From positions 62,001 to 126,000 of the forward strand of contig NZ_CYSR01000011.1 of NCBI RefSeq assembly GCF_001458395.1: 64,000 nucleotides of DNA. Direction: 5' to 3'. The position numbers and the translations under genes are program-made. Within the stretch, counting starts at the first letter, position 1. The number at the start of each line of letters is the position of its first letter. Below the pieces are notes generated by a model. That model saw only the letters and a program-made list of their open reading frames with translations, was not told the origin of the DNA and made no database searches. Below, one piece after another: positions 26,726-37,983 of this stretch. Origin of the DNA: Leisingera aquaemixtae (GTDB lineage Bacteria > Pseudomonadota > Alphaproteobacteria > Rhodobacterales > Rhodobacteraceae).

Positions 26726-29176
26726 ATGAGCGATCTTCCCAACAAGGCCCGCGTGGTCATTATCGGCGGCGGCGTGATCGGCTGCTCGGTGGCCTATCAC
26801 CTGACCAAGCTCGGCTGGAAGGATGTGGTGCTGCTGGAGCGCAAGCAGCTGACCTCCGGCACCACATGGCATGCGGCGGGCCTGATCGGCCAGCTGCGCG
26901 CGTCCTCCAACATGACCAAGCTCGCCCGCTATTCGGCAGAGCTGTACCTGGGGCTTGAGGCAGAAACCGGCGTCGCCACCGGCATGCGCCAGGTCGGTTC
27001 GGTGTCGGCGGCGCTGACCCATGAGCGGCTTGAGGAGCTGTACCGCAACGCCGCCATGGCCCGCGCCTTTGGCGTGCCGGTGGAGGAGCTGTCACCCAAG
27101 GAGGTGAAGGAGCGCTATGAGCACATCAATCTGGACGGCGTGACCGGCGGCGTCTGGCTGCCGACCGACGGGCAGGCGGATCCGGCCAACATCGCATTGG
27201 CCCTGGCCAAGGGCGCCCGCCAGCGCGGCGCGCTGGTCAAGGAACGCATCAAGGTTACCCGCATCGCCAAGCAGGGCCGCCGCGTCACCGGTGTTGACTG
27301 GGTCAGCGACGATGGCGGGGCGCAGGGCCAAATTGAATGCGACATGGTGGTGAACTGCGCCGGAATGTGGGGGCATGAGGTTGGCCGCATGGCAGGCGTC
27401 AACGTGCCGCTGCACGCCTGTGAACATTTCTACATCGTGACCGAAGGCATCGAAGGCCTGACCCAGATGCCGGTACTGCGCGTGCCGGATGAATGCGCCT
27501 ACTACAAGGAGGACGCCGGCAAGATCCTCTTGGGCGCGTTTGAACCGAACGCCAAACCCTGGGCGATGAACGGCATTCCGGACAGCTTTGAATTCGACCA
27601 GTTGCCCGAGGACTTCGACCACTTCGAGCCGATCCTGGAGGCCGCCTGCAACCGGATGCCGATGCTGGCGGAGGCGGGCATTCATACGTTCTTCAACGGC
27701 CCGGAATCCTTCACCCCGGATGACGCCTACCACCTGGGCCTGGCGCCGGAGATGGACAATTTCTGGGTCGCGGCTGGCTTCAACTCGATCGGCATCCAAT
27801 CCGCAGGCGGTGCTGGCATGGCGCTGGCGCAGTGGATGGAGGACGGCCAGAAGCCGTTTGACCTCGGCGATGTGGACATCTCCCGGATGCACCCGTTCCA
27901 GGGCAACAAGCACTACCTGTTCGAGCGCTCGAAAGAGACCCTGGGTCTGCTCTACGCCGACCACTTTCCCTACCGTCAGAAGGCCACCGCTCGCGGCGTG
28001 CGCCGCACCCCGTTCCATCACCACCTGAAGGAACAGGGCGCAGTATTCGGCGAAATCGGCGGCTGGGAGCGCGCCAACTGGTTCGCCAATGAGGGCCAGG
28101 AACGCGAATACAAATACAGCTGGAAGCGCCAGAACTGGTTCGAAAACTCTGCCGCCGAACACCGCGCCGTGCGGGAAAACGCCGGCATGTACGACATGTC
28201 CTCCTTCGGCAAGATCCGCGTCGAAGGTCCGGGTGCCGAAACCTTCCTGAACTACATCTGCGGCGCCAACCTGTCCGTTCCGGCGGGCAAGATCGTCTAC
28301 ACCCAGTTCCTGAACCCCCGCGGCGGCATTGAGGCCGATGTGACCGTCACCCGGTTGTCTGAGACCGCTTATCTGGTGGTGACGCCGGCGGCGACTCGTC
28401 TGGCCGACCAGACCTGGATGATGCGCAACAAGGGTGATTTCAACGTTGTACTCACCGATGTGACCGCTGGCGAAGGTGTGCTGGCGGTGATGGGGCCGAA
28501 CGCGCGCAAGCTGCTGCAGAAGGTTTCGCCGAATGATTTCTCCAACGAGGTGAACCCCTTCGGCACCGCGCAGGAGATCGAGCTGGGCATGGGTCTGGCC
28601 CGCGTCCACCGGGTCACTTATGTGGGCGAACTGGGCTGGGAAATCTATGTTGGCGCCGACATGGCGGGCCACGCGTTCGAAACTCTGTGGGAAGCGGGGC
28701 AGGACATGGGGCTGAAGCTGTGCGGCATGCACATGATGGACAGCTGCCGGATCGAGAAGGGCTTCCGCCACTTCGGCCACGACATCACCTGCGAGGATCA
28801 CGTTATCGATGCGGGGCTGGGATTCGCAGTTGCCACCGGCAAGGACGATTTCATCGGCAAGGCTGCGGTTCTGGAGCGCAAGGAAACCGGCCCCAGGAAC
28901 CGCCTGGTGCAGTTCAAGCTGACCGACGCCGAGCCGCTGCTGTTCCACAACGAGCCGATCATCCGCGACGGCGAATATGTGGGCTACCTCAGCTCCGGCA
29001 ATTACGGCCACACGCTGGGCGCAGCAATCGGCCTGGGCTACGTGCCCTGTGAGGGCGAAACCGCGGCGGATGTGCTGGGCTCCACCTATGAAATCGACGT
29101 CTGCGGCGTGAAGGTGAGGGCCGAAGCCTCGCTCAAGCCGATGTATGATCCGAAATCGGAACGGGTGAAGGCCTAA
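26726..29176 (+). CDS. FAD-dependent demethylating dehydrogenase (dimethylglycine/sarcosine dehydrogenase type), paralogue 2
   Basis: 816 residues with the same layout as the gene at 22130: RVVIIGGGVIGCSVAYHL, His49 in SGTTWHAAG, then FAO_M and GCV_T domains (YDMSSFGKIRVEGPGAE, GELGWEIYVGADM, IEKGFRHFGHDI). Likely to demethylate a neighbouring substrate in the same pathway, for example sarcosine if the first acts on dimethylglycine, or the reverse. GGAG seven bases upstream favours the ATG at 26726 over the one at 26711. A terminator follows. Confidence 0.9.
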   Translation: MSDLPNKARVVIIGGGVIGCSVAYHLTKLGWKDVVLLERKQLTSGTTWHAAGLIGQLRASSNMTKLARYSAELYLGLEAETGVATGMRQVGSVSAALTHERLEELYRNAAMARAFGVPVEELSPKEVKERYEHINLDGVTGGVWLPTDGQADPANIALALAKGARQRGALVKERIKVTRIAKQGRRVTGVDWVSDDGGAQGQIECDMVVNCAGMWGHEVGRMAGVNVPLHACEHFYIVTEGIEGLTQMPVLRVPDECAYYKEDAGKILLGAFEPNAKPWAMNGIPDSFEFDQLPEDFDHFEPILEAACNRMPMLAEAGIHTFFNGPESFTPDDAYHLGLAPEMDNFWVAAGFNSIGIQSAGGAGMALAQWMEDGQKPFDLGDVDISRMHPFQGNKHYLFERSKETLGLLYADHFPYRQKATARGVRRTPFHHHLKEQGAVFGEIGGWERANWFANEGQEREYKYSWKRQNWFENSAAEHRAVRENAGMYDMSSFGKIRVEGPGAETFLNYICGANLSVPAGKIVYTQFLNPRGGIEADVTVTRLSETAYLVVTPAATRLADQTWMMRNKGDFNVVLTDVTAGEGVLAVMGPNARKLLQKVSPNDFSNEVNPFGTAQEIELGMGLARVHRVTYVGELGWEIYVGADMAGHAFETLWEAGQDMGLKLCGMHMMDSCRIEKGFRHFGHDITCEDHVIDAGLGFAVATGKDDFIGKAAVLERKETGPRNRLVQFKLTDAEPLLFHNEPIIRDGEYVGYLSSGNYGHTLGAAIGLGYVPCEGETAADVLGSTYEIDVCGVKVRAEASLKPMYDPKSERVKA

Positions 29177-29208
29177 ACACCTCTCCAGTGTTTTCACCTG
29201 ACCGTGCA

Positions 29209-29234
29209 ACGCCCCGGCCGAACCGCCGGGGCGT
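29209..29234 (+). terminator. Terminator of the demethylation cluster
   Basis: ACGCCCCGG (29209-29217) pairs with CCGGGGCGT (29226-29234), followed by ATTTCC. Lies between the second dehydrogenase and dnaN; the rest of the 257-bp gap should hold the dnaN promoter. Confidence 0.75.
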
Positions 29235-29433
29235 ATTTCCGTCAAGTCCCGCGGCCGCAGCAACGGGTTCTGCTGCAACGTTTCCCCCGGTTTGGCCGCG
29301 AAGCCGCCTGCCGCCTCTTGACCCCGCCCGAAATCCCTTGGAGAAATCCATAAAAAGCCTTGTACGGCAGGGGTAAACCGGTAGGTTGCTTGTCCCGGCC
29401 ACTGACACGGGCATGACGAAGAGGATTTGGGAT

Positions 29434-30555
29434 ATGAAGATCAGCATCGAACGCGGCACGCTTCTCAAGGCTGTGGCTCAGGCGCAGTCTGTGGTCGAGC
29501 GCCGCAACACCATTCCGATCCTGGCGAATGTGCTGATCGAAGCCGAGGGCGACAGCGTCCAGTTCCGCGCCACCGATCTGGATATCGAAGTGGTCGACAA
29601 GGCCCCCGCGCAGGTGGAGCGCGCCGGTGCCACCACCGTGGCCGCCACCACCCTGCACGAGATCGTCCGCAAGCTGCCCGACGGCGCGCTGGTCACTCTG
29701 AGCGCCGACGCTGCGACCGGCCGCCTGACCGTTGAGGCCGGGCGTTCGAACTTCTCGCTGGCGACCCTGCCGCGGGAGGATTTCCCGGTGATGGCGTCGT
29801 CCGAATACCACTCGAACTTTGCCGCCAAGGCTGCGGTGCTGCGCCGCCTGTTCGACAAATCGAAATTCGCCATCTCGACCGAAGAGACCCGCTATTACCT
29901 GAACGGTGTCTACCTGCACGTTGCCAATGGCGCCGAAGGCGGCAAAGCCTTGCGCGCGGTGGCCACCGACGGCCATCGCCTGGCCCGCATCGACGCGGAG
30001 CTGCCGCTGGGCGCCGAGGACATGCCGGGCGTGATCGTGCCGCGCAAGACCGTGGGTGAGCTGCGCAAGCTGCTGGACGAGGATGACATGGACATTGCCG
30101 TGTCTGTCTCGGAAACCAAGGTGCGTTTTGCGACCCCGAACATCACCCTGACCTCCAAGGTGATCGACGGCACCTTCCCCGACTACACCCGCGTGATCCC
30201 GGCCGGCAACACCCGCCGCCTTGAGGTCGATGCGGCCGAGTTTGCCCAGGCGGTCGACCGGGTTGCCACCGTCTCCTCCGAACGCTCCCGCGCGGTGAAG
30301 CTGCAGCTGGAAGAGGACCGTCTGATCCTGTCGGTCAATGCGCCCGACAGCGGTGCCGCCGAGGAAGAACTGGCGGTTGCCTACAATGACGAGCGGCTGG
30401 AAATCGGCTTTAATGCGAAATACCTGCTGGAAATCGCCAACCAGGTGGACCGTGAGAATGCCGTGTTCATGTTCAACTCCTCCGGTGATCCGACCCTGAT
30501 GCGCGAAGGCAACGACGAAAGTGCCGTTTACGTCGTCATGCCGATGCGGGTCTGA
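29434..30555 (+). CDS. dnaN: DNA polymerase III beta sliding clamp
   Basis: 373-residue processivity clamp. Starts MKISIERGTLLKAVAQAQSV and carries RRNTIPILANVLIEAEGD, ATDGHRLARIDAELP and the C-terminal PVYVVMPMRV-like end (SAVYVVMPMRV). Three repeated clamp domains of about 120 residues each. Clusters with recF and, after three unrelated genes, gyrB; dnaA is not present upstream. The ATG at 29434 follows GAGGA and is the conserved start; the open frame back to 29386 is not. Confidence 0.96.
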   Translation: MKISIERGTLLKAVAQAQSVVERRNTIPILANVLIEAEGDSVQFRATDLDIEVVDKAPAQVERAGATTVAATTLHEIVRKLPDGALVTLSADAATGRLTVEAGRSNFSLATLPREDFPVMASSEYHSNFAAKAAVLRRLFDKSKFAISTEETRYYLNGVYLHVANGAEGGKALRAVATDGHRLARIDAELPLGAEDMPGVIVPRKTVGELRKLLDEDDMDIAVSVSETKVRFATPNITLTSKVIDGTFPDYTRVIPAGNTRRLEVDAAEFAQAVDRVATVSSERSRAVKLQLEEDRLILSVNAPDSGAAEEELAVAYNDERLEIGFNAKYLLEIANQVDRENAVFMFNSSGDPTLMREGNDESAVYVVMPMRV

Positions 30556-30652
30556 AGCGCCTGACGGCGCTGCCTCCCCTCTCGGCGGCAAAGCCGCCTG
30601 CCGGGCAGCGGGACGCGAGTATTTTTAGAAAGATGAAAAGGGAGCGCGCCTC

Positions 30653-31750
30653 GTGCTGGCCCTGACTGCCTTGACCCTGTCCCATTTCCGCTCGCATTTG
30701 CGGGCGGAATTGCGTTTGGACGGGCGGCCGGTGGCGATCTGCGGCGACAACGGCGCGGGCAAGACCAACATCCTGGAAGCGGTGTCGCTGTTTTCGCCGG
30801 GCCGCGGGTTGCGCCGGGCCAGCGCGGCGGAGATGGCGCGCCAGCCGGAAGCGCTGGGCTGGAAGCTGAGGGGCGAACTGCGGGCGCCCACGCAGGCCTA
30901 TGAAGTGGAAACCTGGTCCGAGGGCGGCGCTGCCCGGCAGGTGAAGATCGACAACAAGTCCGCCAGCCAGCTGGCGCTGGGGCAGGTGGCGCGGGTGGTC
31001 TGGCTGATCCCGGCAATGGACCGGCTGTGGATCGAGGCGGCAGAGGGGCGGCGGCGGTTTCTGGACCGGATCGCGCTGAGTTTCGAGCCCGGCCATGCCG
31101 AGGCCTCGCTGGCCTATGAGAAAGCGATGCGCGAGCGCAACCGGCTGCTGAAGGAGCAGGTGCGCGATGCCGCCTGGTACCGGGTTCTGGAGGACCGCAT
31201 GGCCGCCGCCGGGCACCGGATTCATGCGGCGCGGGTGCAGGCGGTGGAGCTGCTGCAGCAGGCGCAGGCGGAGGCGGAAACCGCCTTCCCCGCCGCGGAG
31301 CTGGAACTGCTGCAGTCGGAGGGCAGCATGCCGTCCTCCGAGACCGATTTCAAAGAGGCGCTGCAGGAAAGCCGGTTCCGCGATCTGGCGGCGGGCCGCA
31401 CCCTGGTGGGGCCGCACCGGACCGACCTGATCGGCACCTACCGGGCCAAGGGCATCCCGGCTAAGGATTGCTCCACCGGAGAGCAGAAGGCGCTGCTGGT
31501 GTCCTTGATCCTGGCCAACGCCCGGGCGCTGGCGCAGCGCGAGGGGGCGCCGCCGATCCTGCTGCTGGACGAGGTGGCGGCGCATCTGGACGCGGGCCGC
31601 CGGGCCGCGCTTTATGACGAGATCTGCGCGCTTGGCACCCAGGCCTGGATGACCGGCACCGGGCCGGAGCTGTTCGCCGAACTGGACGGCCGCGCGCAGA
31701 TGCTGGAAGTCTCAGACCGCGGCGGCACGTCGGAGGTTTTGCAGAAATGA
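30653..31750 (+). CDS. recF: DNA replication/repair protein RecF
   Basis: 365-residue SMC-like ATPase that loads RecA at gaps with RecOR. Walker A GDNGAGKTN (about 31-39), signature STGEQKALLVSLILANARAL, and Walker B ILLLDEVAAHLDA. GTG start with AAGGGAG upstream. The stop overlaps the lysE start (ATGA). A GAGTATTT...GAAAGATGAAA motif (30617-30640) lies directly before the gene. Confidence 0.95.
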   Translation: MLALTALTLSHFRSHLRAELRLDGRPVAICGDNGAGKTNILEAVSLFSPGRGLRRASAAEMARQPEALGWKLRGELRAPTQAYEVETWSEGGAARQVKIDNKSASQLALGQVARVVWLIPAMDRLWIEAAEGRRRFLDRIALSFEPGHAEASLAYEKAMRERNRLLKEQVRDAAWYRVLEDRMAAAGHRIHAARVQAVELLQQAQAEAETAFPAAELELLQSEGSMPSSETDFKEALQESRFRDLAAGRTLVGPHRTDLIGTYRAKGIPAKDCSTGEQKALLVSLILANARALAQREGAPPILLLDEVAAHLDAGRRAALYDEICALGTQAWMTGTGPELFAELDGRAQMLEVSDRGGTSEVLQK

Positions 31751-32367
31751 CCGTCACGCCTTGGGATCTGACGCTTTATGCCGGCGCGCTGCTGATCCTG
31801 TTTCTGACCCCGGGTCCGGTCTGGCTGGCGCTGGTGGCGCGCTCGGTCTCGGGCGGGTTCCAGGCGGCCTGGCCGCTGGCGCTGGGGGTGGCCTGCGGCG
31901 ATATCCTGTGGCCGCTGATTGCGGTGGCGGGCATGTCCTGGGTGGTGTCGGAATTCACTGGCATCATGACCGCGCTGCGCTGGGTGGCCTGCCTGATGTT
32001 CCTTGGCATGGGGTATCTGCTGATCCGCCATGCCGGCGACGCGGTGGAGGAAAACCGGGCGCTCACCCGGCCCGGTGTCTGGGCCGGGTTCATGGCGGGG
32101 ATTGCCGCGATCCTGGGCAATCCCAAGGCGATCCTGTTCTACATGGGGGTTCTGCCGGGGTTCTTTGACCTGTCGGGCACCTCCTGGCCGGATGTGGCTG
32201 CGATTGTGACCTTGTCCTTCGTGATCCCGCTGGTCGGCAACCTGGCGCTGGCGGGCATGGTGCACCGGGTGCGGCGCGCGGTGACCTCCCCGCGGATCCG
32301 GCGGCGGATCAACCTGGTGTCGGGCGGGCTGCTGATCGCGGTGGGGCTGGTGATTCCGTTCACCTGA
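31747..32367 (+). CDS. LysE/RhtB family exporter
   Basis: 206-residue inner-membrane amino-acid exporter with about six TM segments. LLILFLTPGPVWLALVARSV is the family N-terminal signature, followed by ALGVACGDILWPLIA and GNPKAILFYMGVLPGF. Substrate unknown (threonine, homoserine, lysine or related). Its ATGA overlap with recF implies co-transcription despite the unrelated role. Confidence 0.9.
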   Translation: MTVTPWDLTLYAGALLILFLTPGPVWLALVARSVSGGFQAAWPLALGVACGDILWPLIAVAGMSWVVSEFTGIMTALRWVACLMFLGMGYLLIRHAGDAVEENRALTRPGVWAGFMAGIAAILGNPKAILFYMGVLPGFFDLSGTSWPDVAAIVTLSFVIPLVGNLALAGMVHRVRRAVTSPRIRRRINLVSGGLLIAVGLVIPFT

Positions 32368-32376
32368 GCGCCGCCT

Positions 32377-32970
32377 CTAGCCGGGCGGCTGCAGCCAGGC
32401 CTGCAGATAAGGGTCGAGCGCCTGGGCGGGCGATGCGTCGTTTGCGTGCCCGGCGCAGAACCACACCCCCAGCACATGGTTGAGAAAACCCTGGATGCCT
32501 TCCGCCAGCAGTTCCGGCGGCTGGTCCTGGCGGGCCTTGCCCGCTGCCTGAAGGGTTTGCAGCCAGCCTGTCAGCATGGTGACCTGGCGGATGAAGCTGG
32601 CCGCCACCACTTCGTCCGGTTCCGCGGCGGTGGTGCCTGAATAGCGCAGGAGCAGGTCAAAGATCACCCGGTCCTGCGCCACATAGTCCAGATGCGGCGC
32701 CAGCCGGGCGGTCAGGGCGGCAACGTCTGCGGGGGTGCCTTCATCTTCCATCCGGTCCAGCAGGCGCGTCACCTCTTCCCCGATCAGGACTGCCAGAAGC
32801 CCGTCCTTGTCCTTGAAGTGGGAAAACAGGGTGCCCTTGGCCACGCCGGCCCGAGCGACCACATCCTCCACCCGCAATCCGCTGTAGCCCTGCTCCTGCA
32901 CGATGGCGGCCGCCACGTGCAGCAGTTTCGCCCGGGTTTCCAGCCGCCGTTTCTGCGGTGCGCGTGTCAT
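32377..32970 (-). CDS. TetR/AcrR-family repressor
   Basis: 197 residues. TetR_N helix-turn-helix at about 10-60: RAKLLHVAAAIVQEQGYSGL and VEDVVARAGVAKGTLFSHFK. The C-terminal helical ligand-binding domain follows (about 80-195). Divergent from the NAD(P)H oxidoreductase gene, with three 12-bp palindromes in the shared 108-bp spacer, so it most likely represses both and is released by a quinone, electrophile or similar substrate of the oxidoreductase (inference). Convergent with lysE. Confidence 0.92.
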   Translation of the reverse strand: MTRAPQKRRLETRAKLLHVAAAIVQEQGYSGLRVEDVVARAGVAKGTLFSHFKDKDGLLAVLIGEEVTRLLDRMEDEGTPADVAALTARLAPHLDYVAQDRVIFDLLLRYSGTTAAEPDEVVAASFIRQVTMLTGWLQTLQAAGKARQDQPPELLAEGIQGFLNHVLGVWFCAGHANDASPAQALDPYLQAWLQPPG

Positions 32971-32994
32971 GTCTCAGCCTCACGAGTTCATTAT

Positions 32995-33057
32995 TGACCG
33001 CGGTCATTTTTATAATTGACCGCGGTCATTTTTTGTTCAATAAAGTGACCATGGTCA
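32995..33057. promoter_or_regulatory. Three TetR-type operator palindromes
   Basis: Perfect 12-bp palindromes TGACCGCGGTCA at 32995-33006 and 33017-33028, and TGACCATGGTCA at 33046-33057. The first two are 22 bp apart (two helical turns), the third 29 bp further on. They cover the region between the tetR start (32970) and the oxidoreductase start (33079). Confidence 0.85.
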
Positions 33058-33078
33058 ACTTAACTTGCGGAGCCCGAT

Positions 33079-33672
33079 ATGTCTTCCCGGAAAATCCTGA
33101 TTCTGAACGGCCACCCCGGCCAAACCTCGTTGTCGAAGTCCCTCTGCGCCGCCTATCAGGCCGCGGCTGAGGCAAACGGCCACCACGTGCGCTGCCATGA
33201 CATCTCGCAGATGCAGTTCGATATGGATTACGGGCAGAGCGGGTACAAAAACCCCAAACCCCTGGAGCCGGATCTGGCCGCCTTTCTGGAGGATCTGGAG
33301 TGGGCGGAGCACGTGGTGATGGCCGCGCCGCTGTGGTGGGGGGCGGTGCCGGCCAAGCTGAAGGCGGTGTTTGACCGGGCCTTGCTGCCAGGCCGCGCCT
33401 TTGACACCCGCAACGTCAATTTCATGGGCCTGCCGGCACCGATGCTGACCGGCAAGACCGCCCGGGTGCTGCTGACCTCTGACACGCCTTCCCTGTGGCT
33501 GCGGCTGTTCTACGGCAACGCGGTGAAGAAATTCATCAGCCGCCAGATCCTTGGCTTTGTCGGCATCAAACCGACGCGGTTCACCACGTTTGCGCCGGCC
33601 ACGGACGCGCCGGAGGCCAAGGTCGGAACCTGGCTTAGAACGGCAAGCGGGCTGGGGGCCAAAGCGGCTTGA
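33079..33672 (+). CDS. NAD(P)H-dependent flavin oxidoreductase (NQO1/KefF-like)
   Basis: 197-residue flavodoxin-fold protein: KILILNGHPGQTSLSKSLC (phosphate-binding loop), VVMAAPLWWGAVPAKLKAV (the conserved P-L-W-W region) and LLTSDTPSLWLRL. Members reduce quinones with NAD(P)H or regulate potassium efflux. Under the divergent TetR repressor, so probably an inducible detoxification enzyme. TGCGGAG lies upstream of the ATG. Confidence 0.9.
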   Translation: MSSRKILILNGHPGQTSLSKSLCAAYQAAAEANGHHVRCHDISQMQFDMDYGQSGYKNPKPLEPDLAAFLEDLEWAEHVVMAAPLWWGAVPAKLKAVFDRALLPGRAFDTRNVNFMGLPAPMLTGKTARVLLTSDTPSLWLRLFYGNAVKKFISRQILGFVGIKPTRFTTFAPATDAPEAKVGTWLRTASGLGAKAA

Positions 33673-33757
33673 TTCTGCCAAGAAAAAAGGGGGCTTGCGC
33701 GTGACATTCCCGGTCAGACTTCGTATAAAATCCCGAAGCTAAGACAGGAAGATGTGA

Positions 33758-36175
<2,418 letters not shown>

Positions 36176-36879
36176 AACCTCTGTAGGATCGCCCAAAAGC
36201 GTGGTTTAGACCCATACTTTTGCGCAAGTTGCCCATAGTTTTGGTTCTCGCACACGCTAAGGGGGAAGTGGAAGCTGAAGGCTGCGAAAATCTCCCGCTT
36301 GAGTTGATAGTCTGGTTTCTTGCTCTACTGGCTTTTCGTAATTTCTGTTCCGGCCGCTGTACTCGCCATGAGCGGGGCAAACTGTGGATTGTCGGTGGGT
36401 TAAAGGTTTCAGGCGCAATGCAGGCCCTATAGCGCGCTCAGGACGCCCTATGCGGCTCAGATGGAGTTTCCCTCCCCTCCACGACTGTTTGGCGTCTTCT
36501 CAGAGCGCCTGACGGTGGTTGATTGCCAAGCAAAACTTAGCAAGCCCACCAGGGGATCAGATTAACGCACGAGCGTTCGGGGCTCGTCTACCTAACGGTT
36601 GCTGACGGGACCTTGCTGCCGTTCGCTGCAGTCGCAGCAAGACCGACCTGGGGCGGTCGCACTGCGCAGGAAGCTGCCGCTGCAAACTCGGCCGTCTGAC
36701 GTAGCCGTCCGAGGTTTTGTGCTGCGGTGCAGCCCGCCGTTTCTGCCGTTCGCTGCGGCCGCGAGGTTCTGGAACCGGTGAACTTACACAGTGCGGGACA
36801 AACCTGCCTTTCAGACCATGATCAACAATGTCCGAAAATCAATCAATATTCCTGGGAGAGCCCCCACAGGTTCAGCGTT
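36176..36879. other. Gene-poor left boundary of the island
   Basis: About 700 bp with no convincing gene. It contains TGCCGTTCGCTGC twice (near 36618 and 36746) inside a GC-rich decayed stretch that also resembles 48680-48800. A 13-mer, GCACGAGCGTTCG (36567-36579), recurs at 40321-40333 on the far side of the propeller pseudogene. No tRNA or clear attachment site is visible. Small open frames here have no recognisable domain. Confidence 0.5.
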
Positions 36880-37539
36880 TTATCTGCGACCTGCAATCAC
36901 CTTTGCCAGTTCCACCGCTTGGTCCGCGGGAGTGTTAGCTCGCCCAAATTCCACCTTGTCTGCCGCTAAATCCAAGGCCAGAGCTGAGAGTACTATTTGC
37001 TGGTTCTTAACAATCCCGGCATGCAAAAGCTCCAACGCATCAGCGCGAGAGTGGTAAAACCCTGCCATTCGCAATGAATAGCGATAAAGCGCCCCGAGCG
37101 TCGCCAACAGGAATAACAAAAGCACACCCGGCGGCACCTGCACCGCCAGCGTCTGCCACCAATTTTGCCTCTCTGCTGTCTGCTGTGCTTGCCAGCTATC
37201 CAAACACGCCTTGGTCAATTCCTGTGAGCGCTCCTCATCCTCACCGCGGCACACTGCGAGGAAATCCACAAAGGTCTGGCGCACCTCGTCGCGTTTCAAG
37301 AGTGCCGGCGCGTCCCGCAAAGTGTTCAACTTGTCCTGAGTATCTGCCCCCAAGGCTTCCAAGACATCCCGTCGCGCTTCTATGATAGACAGAGCGCGTC
37401 GACTGTCGGCGACTGGCAACTCGGCTTGAATACTGGTAGGCAGTTCATCATCCAAAAAGGCCCCCAAAATAGTATCCCCTTCAGATCCGTTAGAGATGGT
37501 TCTCGCCCGCAGCGCATCTGCCCATCTATCATCAACTGC

Positions 37540-37983
37540 GACAATCGCACCGCCGCTCCCAAAGAGCAGGATGTTCTGTCCATCAACAACGGCACCAAAG
37601 AGGCTTGCATTCACGCCGGATAGAATGGGCTCAAAGCTTGCACCTCCGTCGGTGGAGCGCGTGATGGTGCCGCGGCTTCCTGCGAGCAGGATGTTCTGCC
37701 CATCCACAATGGCTTCCCAGAGGTTATCATTCACGCCGGACGGAACAGGCTCAAAGCTCGCGCCGCTATCGGTGGAACGCGTGATGACTCCACCTGCTCC
37801 GAAAAGCAGGATGTTTTGCCCATCCACAACGACACCAAAGAGGCGTTCACTCACGCCGGATAGAACGGGCTCAAAGCTTGCGCCACCATCGGTGGAGCGC
37901 GTGATGCCCCCACCCAATCCGAAGAGCAGGATGTTCTGTCCATCCACAACGGTACCCCGGAGGTCTTCATTCACGCCGGACGG
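37540..37983 (-). repeat. 120-bp tandem coding repeats
   Basis: GAGCAGGATGTTCTGYCC-type blocks recur at 37564, 37684, 37804 and 37924, exactly 120 bp apart, and again at 39418 and 39538 across the insertion. Each unit encodes one 40-residue propeller blade. DNA-level similarity this high points to recent unit duplication or gene conversion. Confidence 0.85.

Noticed and set aside
36176-36879. A tRNA or clear att site at the gyrB side of the island
   Set aside because: No cloverleaf with the conserved GTTCRAANC arm and no long matching direct repeat at the nap side could be found by eye.
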